In this document: one piece after another, positions 13,717 through 18,211 of the stretch
Numbering within the stretch: position 1 is the first letter of the stretch
Layout of the letters: every line of letters begins with the position of its first letter
The notes under the pieces: generated by a model
What the model saw: the letters and a program-made list of their open reading frames with translations, nothing else
What the model was told of the DNA's origin: nothing
Databases searched by the model: none
Translations under genes and position numbers: made by a program
From: Actinomycetes bacterium
GTDB lineage: Bacteria; Actinomycetota; Acidimicrobiia; Acidimicrobiales; CADCSY01
Length of the DNA stretch: 18,211 nt
NCBI GenBank assembly: GCA_025464025.1
Contig: JAODBP010000180.1
Coordinates: 1 to 18,211, forward strand
Direction of reading: 5' to 3'

Positions 13717-14498
13717 GCCATCGGGGTCGGGAAGTCGTCGGGGCGGGCCTGGGCGTCGGTGCCCCCGTCGCAGAACAGCACCGAGCCGCAGAAGAACCGG
13801 GCCTCGGGGCCGAGGAGGAACTGCACGAACGCGGCCAGCTCGTCGGCCGTGCCCTTGCGCCCGACCGGGATCGGGAAGGCGTCGATGAAGCCGCCGACGG
13901 TCGGGTCCTCCCGGCTGGCCTGGAGCAGCGGCGTCTCGACCGCGCCAGGGGCGACGGCGTTGAGCGTGATGCCGGCGCCGGCCCACGCCTCGGTCGGGGC
14001 GTTGCGGCGCACCCACCAGGCGATCGCCGTCTTCGTGGCCGGGTAGGTGGCCAGCGAGCTGGCGGCATCGGCGGCCTCGCACGCCGCCGCCTCGTCGCCG
14101 GCCAGGCAGGCGTGCACGACGTCCATGGGCACGCCGGGCTGGACCGTCGTCGAGTTGGAGCTGATGGCCACGGCGGCCGGGCGGTCGCCCCTGGCCAGCA
14201 GCGGCTGGAGGCCCTCGAGCAGGGCGACCGAGCCGAAGTAGTTCACCGACGCCAGCAGGCTGCCGGGGCGGTCGGTGAGGCCGGGCAGGCCGGCCCACGT
14301 GACGAGGCCGTCGAGCGAATCGGTCAGGGCGCCGATCCCCTCGATCGCCGCCTGCCGACCCTCGGGCGTGCCGAGGTCGGCGACCACGTCGGCGCCGCGC
14401 AGGTCGACCCCGATGACCGTGTCGCCGGCCGCCTCGAGGCGCGCCTTGGTGGCCGCCCCCATGCCCGATGCCGACCCCGTGACCACGACGGTTCTCAT
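13713..14498 (-). CDS. SDR-family oxidoreductase, 3-alpha-hydroxysteroid-dehydrogenase-like
   Basis: The 261-aa product has the cofactor loop TGSASGMG (7-14), D32 after strand 2, DVVADL (37-42) and Y152-P-A-T-K156. The usual NAG is WAG (68-70), and the catalytic serine lies in AISSNS (111-116). An insertion rich in Ala/Asp (about 130-150) separates Ser from Tyr, as in the 3-alpha-hydroxysteroid dehydrogenase/carbonyl reductase subgroup, whose N-termini also read M-R-T-V-V-V-T-G-S-A-S-G. That suggests a bulky hydroxyl or keto substrate, but the sequence does not prove a steroid. AGAGAGG lies 4 bases before the ATG. It heads the two-SDR operon and diverges from the amidohydrolase-2 gene over a 45-bp spacer with a palindrome. 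Confidence 0.9.
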   Translation of the reverse strand: MRTVVVTGSASGMGAATKARLEAAGDTVIGVDLRGADVVADLGTPEGRQAAIEGIGALTDSLDGLVTWAGLPGLTDRPGSLLASVNYFGSVALLEGLQPLLARGDRPAAVAISSNSTTVQPGVPMDVVHACLAGDEAAACEAADAASSLATYPATKTAIAWWVRRNAPTEAWAGAGITLNAVAPGAVETPLLQASREDPTVGGFIDAFPIPVGRKGTADELAAFVQFLLGPEARFFCGSVLFCDGGTDAQARPDDFPTPMA

Positions 14499-14516
14499 GC
14501 GACCTCTCTAGCCTCG

Positions 14517-14530
14517 ATAGCAGTTGCTAT
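14517..14530. promoter_or_regulatory. Perfect palindrome ATAGCA-GT-TGCTAT
   Basis: Two 6-base arms with a 2-base centre lie in the 45-bp spacer between divergent operons (two SDRs to the left, amidohydrolase-2 and SDR to the right). The site ends 2 bases before the TAGGAT box of the right-hand promoter, so a bound protein would block both directions. It is a candidate operator for a dimeric repressor; the regulator is not coded next to it. Confidence 0.5.
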
Positions 14531-14531
14531 G

Positions 14532-14537
14532 TAGGAT
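14532..14537 (+). promoter_or_regulatory. TAGGAT -10 box, likely leaderless promoter
   Basis: TAGGAT fits TANNNT and ends 6 bases before the ATG at 14544. No ribosome site lies between it and the ATG, so a leaderless mRNA is likely. It directly abuts the ATAGCA-GT-TGCTAT palindrome. Confidence 0.5.
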
Positions 14538-14543
14538 CACGGC

Positions 14544-15623
14544 ATGGGGGAACGGATCATCTCGGCCGACTCGCACGTGCGCATCACGCATGAGGCGGTG
14601 AAGGAGCACCTGCCCGCGTCGATGCACGCCAGCTACGACTCGGCGGTCGACAAGATCGGCGGCGGCGGCGTCGCCATCCGGCCCGGCCAGAACGAGATGC
14701 CCGACTGGATCAAGGGCACCCGCAACGGCATCGGTCGTGACGGCAACCACGACCCCAAGGCCCGGCTCGCCGACATGGACATGGACGGCGTCGACGTCGA
14801 GGTCCTCTACTGCGAGTTCAGCGCCTTCCGGTACCTGTACCTGATCGAGGGCGGGTGGAAGGAGGCGACGCGTGCGTTCAACGACACGCTGCTCGCCTTC
14901 CAGGCCGAGGACCCGAACCGACTGGTGTCGTCGTTCCAGATCCCGCTGCACGACCTCGACATCGCCGTCGACGAGGTGCACCGCGTCGCCGCCGAGGGCG
15001 GGCGCTCGCTCCAGCTCCCCGTCTACCCGGCCGAGCTCGGCGTGCCCGACTACCACGACCACTGCTACGACCGGTTGTGGGCCGCCATCCAGGAGACCGG
15101 CCTGCCCGCGTGCATGCACATCGGCCTGGCCCCGATCGAGGTGTTCAAGGGCGAGCAGCCGGCCCATGCCCAGGGCGTGGTGCAGCCCGTCGCCGCCATG
15201 TGGACGTCGACGCAGATGGGCAACCTCATCCTGTCCGGCGTGTTCGAGCGCTTCCCGCGGCTGAAGGTCGTCATGGTCGAGCCCGGGATCGGGTGGGTGC
15301 CGTTCTGGCTCAACTCGATCGACCGCAAGGTCACCGACATCGGCTACAAGTTCCCGGCGATCACCGAGCTGCCGAGCACCTACTTCCACCGCAACATGTC
15401 CCTCACGTTCATCGACGAGAAGTTCGCCGTGCACGACCTGCGCTACGACGTCGGCGTCGAGAACATCATGTGGTCGACGGACTACCCGCACCCGGCCTGC
15501 TCGTGGCCCGACTCGCTGGCGGTCATCGACAAGCAGTTCGCCGCCGTGCCCGCCGAGGAACGGCGGCTCATGCTCAGCGGCAACGCAGAGAGGGTGTGGA
15601 ACCTGCAACCATCCCCGGCATGA
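14544..15623 (+). CDS. Amidohydrolase-2 family (ACMSD-like) TIM-barrel hydrolase/decarboxylase
   Basis: The 359-aa product is a metal-dependent enzyme of the amidohydrolase_2 family, which includes decarboxylases of aromatic acids and hydrolases opening rings. Seen are the N-terminal strand IISADSHV (5-12) with D9 and H11, ARLADMDMDGVDVEVLY (73-89), the metal/substrate histidine H192 in CMHIG, KVVMVEPGIGWVPFWLNSIDR (241-261) and the late aspartate D313 in WSTDYPH. All are standard positions for the family. The first motif is D-x-H rather than the usual H-x-H, as in several actinobacterial members. It heads an operon; its stop overlaps the next ATG (ATGA). Mycobacterial and acidimicrobial relatives often sit near steroid, terpenoid or aromatic degradation genes. 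Substrate unknown. Confidence 0.9.
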   Translation: MGERIISADSHVRITHEAVKEHLPASMHASYDSAVDKIGGGGVAIRPGQNEMPDWIKGTRNGIGRDGNHDPKARLADMDMDGVDVEVLYCEFSAFRYLYLIEGGWKEATRAFNDTLLAFQAEDPNRLVSSFQIPLHDLDIAVDEVHRVAAEGGRSLQLPVYPAELGVPDYHDHCYDRLWAAIQETGLPACMHIGLAPIEVFKGEQPAHAQGVVQPVAAMWTSTQMGNLILSGVFERFPRLKVVMVEPGIGWVPFWLNSIDRKVTDIGYKFPAITELPSTYFHRNMSLTFIDEKFAVHDLRYDVGVENIMWSTDYPHPACSWPDSLAVIDKQFAAVPAEERRLMLSGNAERVWNLQPSPA

Positions 15624-16366
15624 GCGACTTCGAGGGGAAGGTCGCGCTCGTCACGGGCGCGGGTTCGGGGATCGGGCGGGCCACCACGTTGCGCCTGGTG
15701 GCGGAGGGGGCGAAGGTCTTCGCCCACGACGTCGACGAGGGTCGGCTGAAGGAGACGAACGAGCTGGCTGGGGGCGGGCTCGTCACGCGGGTCGGTGACG
15801 TCACCGACCCGGACGAGTGCAAGGCGGCGGTGTCCGCCGCCGTGTCGGAGCTGGGCCGGCTCGACGTCCTCGGCAACGTGGCCGGCATCGCCCGGGGCGA
15901 GCACGTCACCGACGTGACCGTCGAGCAGTACCGCCGGATGATGGGCGTGAACACCGACGCCTACTTCTTCTTCGCCCAGGCCGCCATCCCGCACCTGCTC
16001 GAGACGGGCGGCAACATCGTCAACATCGCGTCGAACGCCGGCCTCATGGGCCAGGCGTACACGGTCGTCTACTGCATGTCGAAGGGCGCCATCGTCCAGT
16101 TCACCAAGGCCCTGGCCATGGAGTTCGCCAAGAAGCCGCTCCGGGTCAACGCCATCGCCCCCGGCGGCGTGATGACGAACCTGGTCGTGGGCTACCAGAT
16201 GCCGACCGAGGACATCGACACCGACCTCTTCATGCGCTACGCCGGCTTCCGCGAGATGGTGCAGCCCGAGGAGGTCGCCGAGCTGTTCGCCTACGTCGCG
16301 TCCGACAAGGGCAAGCGCATGAATGGCGCCATCCTCAGCATCGACAACGGCGTCACCGCCGGCTGA
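15620..16366 (+). CDS. Classical short-chain dehydrogenase/reductase
   Basis: The 248-aa product is a cytosolic NAD(P)-dependent SDR. Motifs: TGAGSGIG (12-19), D37 after strand 2 (NAD preference expected), GDVTD (59-63), NVAG in place of NNAG (86-89), N111, S138 in NIASNAG and Y151-C-M-S-K155, with the PGG turn after VNAIA. The C-terminus FAYVASDKGKRMNGAILSIDNG is typical of the family. The ATG at 15620 overlaps the amidohydrolase stop (ATGA), so the two are co-translated. It ends 18 bases from the convergent acyl-CoA dehydrogenase gene, with no obvious terminator between them. Substrate unknown; most likely a secondary alcohol or 3-oxo intermediate of the same pathway. Confidence 0.94.
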   Translation: MSDFEGKVALVTGAGSGIGRATTLRLVAEGAKVFAHDVDEGRLKETNELAGGGLVTRVGDVTDPDECKAAVSAAVSELGRLDVLGNVAGIARGEHVTDVTVEQYRRMMGVNTDAYFFFAQAAIPHLLETGGNIVNIASNAGLMGQAYTVVYCMSKGAIVQFTKALAMEFAKKPLRVNAIAPGGVMTNLVVGYQMPTEDIDTDLFMRYAGFREMVQPEEVAELFAYVASDKGKRMNGAILSIDNGVTAG

Positions 16367-16384
16367 CCCACCGAACCGGGAGGG

Positions 16385-17665
16385 CTAGGCGTTCTTGCGG
16401 AGGTCCTTGAAGGGCGTGTTGCGATCGTCGCCCGGCTCTCGGGGGAGGCCGAGGATGCGCTCGCCGATGATGTTGCGCTGCACCTGGTCGGTGCCGCCGT
16501 AGATCGACGGGCCGGGCGACCACATCGACACCGCGGTGACGGCGCGGTCGACGCCGTCGTCCTCGCCCGGCAGGGGCGAGTTGCCCTCGTAGTCGTGGAG
16601 CATGCCGCGGGCGCCGAGGATGGCCAGACCGACGTCGCGCGACTGGCGGAACATCTCGCTCATGCGGAGCTTGGCCATGTTCGCCATGCCCGGGAGGTCC
16701 TGGCCGGCGGTCCGGAGGGCCTTGTGGCGCAGCGCCATGTAGCGACCCAGCTCGGCCTCGGTGTGCATCTTCGTGATGCCCTGGCGGACCACCGGGTCGT
16801 CGAGCTTGCCGTGGCGGCGGGCGGCATCGATGAGGGTGCGGGCGTTGACCGAGAACGTCGCCGTCTCGCCGCCGCGCGACCCGCGGGGCCGCACGAAGTC
16901 GCCGGCCCGCTTGTCGAGGTCGCCCACGACGGTGCCGGGCTGGGCGGCCGACTCGGCCGCGCTGCCGCCGCCGGCGCCGAGGCCGGCGCGCTCGAAGGCG
17001 AGCGTGGTGTTGGCCACGGCCCAGCCGTTCTGCTCCCCGCCGATGATGTCCTCGCTGCGGGCCCGCACGTCGGTCATGAAGACCTCGTTGAACAGGGCCC
17101 GGCCGGTCAGCTCGCGCAGCGGGCGGACGTCGATGCCGTCCTGGTGCATGTCGAGGGCGAAGTAGGTGATGCCCTTGTGCTTCGGCACGTCGGTGTTGGT
17201 GCGGGCCATGAGCATGCCGACGTCGGCGATGTGGGCCGACGACGTCCACACCTTCTGGCCGTTGACGATCCACTCCTCGCCGTCCTGCACCGCTCGGGTC
17301 TGCAGGCCGGCCAGGTCGGAGCCGGCGACCGGCTCGCTGAAGAGCTGGCACCAGGCGACCCGCCCGGTGACGATGTCGGCCAGGAAGTGCTGCTTCTGCT
17401 CCTCGGTGCCGTGGGTGATGATCGTCGGGCCGGCGAGGAGCATCCCGAGGCCGCCGGGCGGGCCGAGGGCGCCGATCTCGGCGAAGGCCCGGGCGACCTG
17501 GGCGCTCTCGGCGTTGGAGAGGCCCTTGCCGTACCACTCGACCGGCCAGGTCGGGGCCGCCCAACCACTGGGGCCGAGCCGGGCCCACCACTCCCGCACC
17601 GTGAGGTCGGGATCCCAGTTCTCCTCGAGCCAGCCCTTGACCTCGATGACGGAGTCGTCAGCCAT
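16385..17665 (-). CDS. Acyl-CoA dehydrogenase (FadE-like)
   Basis: The 426-aa product is a flavoenzyme that introduces a 2,3 double bond into an acyl-CoA. Seen are an alpha-helical N-terminal domain (WWARLGPSGWAAPTWPVEWYGKG, 26-48), the middle beta domain with QLFSEPVAGSDLAGLQT (107-123) and WIVNGQKVWTSSA (132-144), and the C-terminal helical domain ending SIYGGTDQVQRNIIGERILGLPRE (387-410). The position that carries the catalytic Glu in medium-chain enzymes (YEGT) is Gly391 here. A Glu at 225 in LAFERA matches the base position of isovaleryl-CoA dehydrogenase and some sterol FadE proteins. ATG 17665 opens on MADDSVIEVKGWLEEN; the frame extends upstream to 17701 but overlaps the thiolase end. 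It lies 10 bases after the thiolase gene. Substrate may be branched or polycyclic rather than a straight fatty acid. Confidence 0.93.
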   Translation of the reverse strand: MADDSVIEVKGWLEENWDPDLTVREWWARLGPSGWAAPTWPVEWYGKGLSNAESAQVARAFAEIGALGPPGGLGMLLAGPTIITHGTEEQKQHFLADIVTGRVAWCQLFSEPVAGSDLAGLQTRAVQDGEEWIVNGQKVWTSSAHIADVGMLMARTNTDVPKHKGITYFALDMHQDGIDVRPLRELTGRALFNEVFMTDVRARSEDIIGGEQNGWAVANTTLAFERAGLGAGGGSAAESAAQPGTVVGDLDKRAGDFVRPRGSRGGETATFSVNARTLIDAARRHGKLDDPVVRQGITKMHTEAELGRYMALRHKALRTAGQDLPGMANMAKLRMSEMFRQSRDVGLAILGARGMLHDYEGNSPLPGEDDGVDRAVTAVSMWSPGPSIYGGTDQVQRNIIGERILGLPREPGDDRNTPFKDLRKNA

Positions 17666-17672
17666 GACGGGA

Positions 17673-17678
17673 ACGTTA
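17673..17678 (-). promoter_or_regulatory. TAACGT box just before the acyl-CoA dehydrogenase start
   Basis: On the minus strand TAACGT fits TANNNT and ends 7 bases before the ATG at 17665, which has no ribosome site. Its first three bases are the thiolase stop codon TAA. It could be an internal leaderless promoter; the alternative is that the gene is only read through from the thiolase. Confidence 0.25.
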
Positions 17679-18211
17679 GGCGGAGGCCAGGATCGCCGCA
17701 CTTCGGCCGGCGGCCACCAGCACGTGCTCGGCGCCGGCCACCTGGTTGACCGCCGTCCCGCGGATCTGGCGGACGCCCTCGAGGATGTTGTTCACCCCGT
17801 GGATGTATGCCTCGCCGAGCAGCCCGCCGTGGGTGTTGACCGGCAGCGAGCCGCCGACCTCGATGTGGCCGTCGGCGATGAAGTCCTTGGCCTCGCCCGG
17901 CCCGCAGAAGCCGAACGCCTCGAGCTGGAGCAGCACGACGGGCGAGAAGTTCTCGTAGATCATGGCCACGTCGATGTCGGCCGGGGTGATGCCGGCGGCC
18001 TTCCAGAGCTGCTCGCCCAGCGACCGCGCCTCGGGGAAGTCGGCGATGTCGGCGTGGTGGTAGTTGAACATGATGTCGCCGTCGACCAGGTGCGACTGGC
18101 TGGCCGCCGCCACCCGCACGGGCGCCTGGCGGAGGTGGCGGGCCCGCTCCATCGAGGTGACGATCACGGCCACGCCGCCGTCGCTCTCCTGGCAGCAGTC
18201 GAGCTTGCGCA
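17676..18211 (-). CDS. SCP-x-like thiolase / acetyl-CoA acetyltransferase, C-terminal part (cut by window edge)
   Basis: About 177 C-terminal residues are present; the 5' end runs off the window. The frame is open through the edge and includes RKLDCCQESDGGVAVIV ahead of the first in-window GTG (18173), so that GTG is internal and not the start. The thiolase-superfamily features visible are LDCCxxSDGG with ERAR soon after, IYENFSPVVLLQLEAFGF, and VNTHGGLLGEAYIHGVNNI with the conserved His of the NxxGG-type loop. These match the SCP-x/lipid-transfer-protein-like thiolases of actinobacteria, which cleave or handle sterol side-chain and branched 3-oxoacyl-CoA; some are non-thiolytic aldolase partners. 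The acyl-CoA dehydrogenase gene follows 10 bases after the stop. The nucleophilic Cys lies outside the window. Confidence 0.88.
   Translation of the reverse strand, partial: RKLDCCQESDGGVAVIVTSMERARHLRQAPVRVAAASQSHLVDGDIMFNYHHADIADFPEARSLGEQLWKAAGITPADIDVAMIYENFSPVVLLQLEAFGFCGPGEAKDFIADGHIEVGGSLPVNTHGGLLGEAYIHGVNNILEGVRQIRGTAVNQVAGAEHVLVAAGRSAAILASA

Noticed and set aside
13713..16366. Three SDR genes close together as a recent duplication
   Set aside because: Their cofactor loops, Tyr/Lys spacing and C-termini differ clearly (TGAARGTG, TGSASGMG, TGAGSGIG); they look like different subfamilies rather than copies.
1..18211. CRISPR array, tRNA/rRNA, insertion sequence or prophage
   Set aside because: No regularly spaced repeats, RNA-gene hallmarks, transposase or integrase motifs, or phage genes were seen in either strand.

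Overview
The window is very GC-rich (about 70% by eye), densely packed DNA from a high-GC actinobacterium. An F420-type luciferase-like oxidoreductase, several catabolic CoA and amidohydrolase genes, ATGA/GTGA stop-start overlaps and start codons sitting just after TANNNT boxes all fit Actinomycetota. The gene mix (class III CoA-transferase, amidohydrolases, SDRs, a FadE-like dehydrogenase, a Rieske oxygenase, NTF2-like proteins) resembles the Acidimicrobiia or the mycobacteria and their relatives. That placement is inference; there is no rRNA or marker gene here. I see no phage, transposon, tRNA, rRNA or CRISPR.

Layout: (1) 93-338, a small biotin/lipoyl-fold protein, converging on (2) a methyl-accepting chemotaxis protein at 351-2318 (minus). 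(3) 2386-6072 (plus), a tightly overlapped four-gene operon: LLM flavin/F420 oxidoreductase, NTF2-like protein, NAD-binding epimerase-like protein, CaiB/BaiF CoA-transferase. (4) 6096-6769 (minus), a 35-aa small ORF followed by a DUF998-like membrane protein; its 3' end shares a 52-bp palindrome with operon 3. (5) 6889-10378 (plus), an operon of amidohydrolase-3 enzyme, Rieske oxygenase alpha subunit and SnoaL_4-type NTF2-like protein, diverging from unit 4 across a palindrome-rich 119-bp spacer. (6) 10363-12151 (minus), LysR regulator, GNAT acetyltransferase and DoxX-like membrane protein, diverging from (7) a TauE/SafE permease at 12222-12959 (plus). (8) 12952-14498 (minus), two overlapping SDR genes, diverging from (9) 14544-16366 (plus), amidohydrolase-2 and another SDR. 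(10) 16385-18211 (minus), an acyl-CoA dehydrogenase downstream of an SCP-x-like thiolase cut off by the window edge.

Taken together, units 3, 5, 8, 9 and 10 look like a catabolic island: CoA activation by the class III transferase, oxidation by flavin/F420, Rieske, SDR and acyl-CoA dehydrogenase enzymes, hydrolysis by two amidohydrolases, and thiolytic cleavage. The substrate cannot be read from the sequence; steroids, terpenoids, alicyclic acids or N-acyl compounds are all possible. Two separate operons place an NTF2-like gene directly behind a redox enzyme with a 1-4 base overlap.

There is no gene-free stretch longer than 119 bases. The spacers contain palindromes, TANNNT boxes, one bidirectional terminator-like palindrome and two hairpins that hold a Shine-Dalgarno sequence in the loop.
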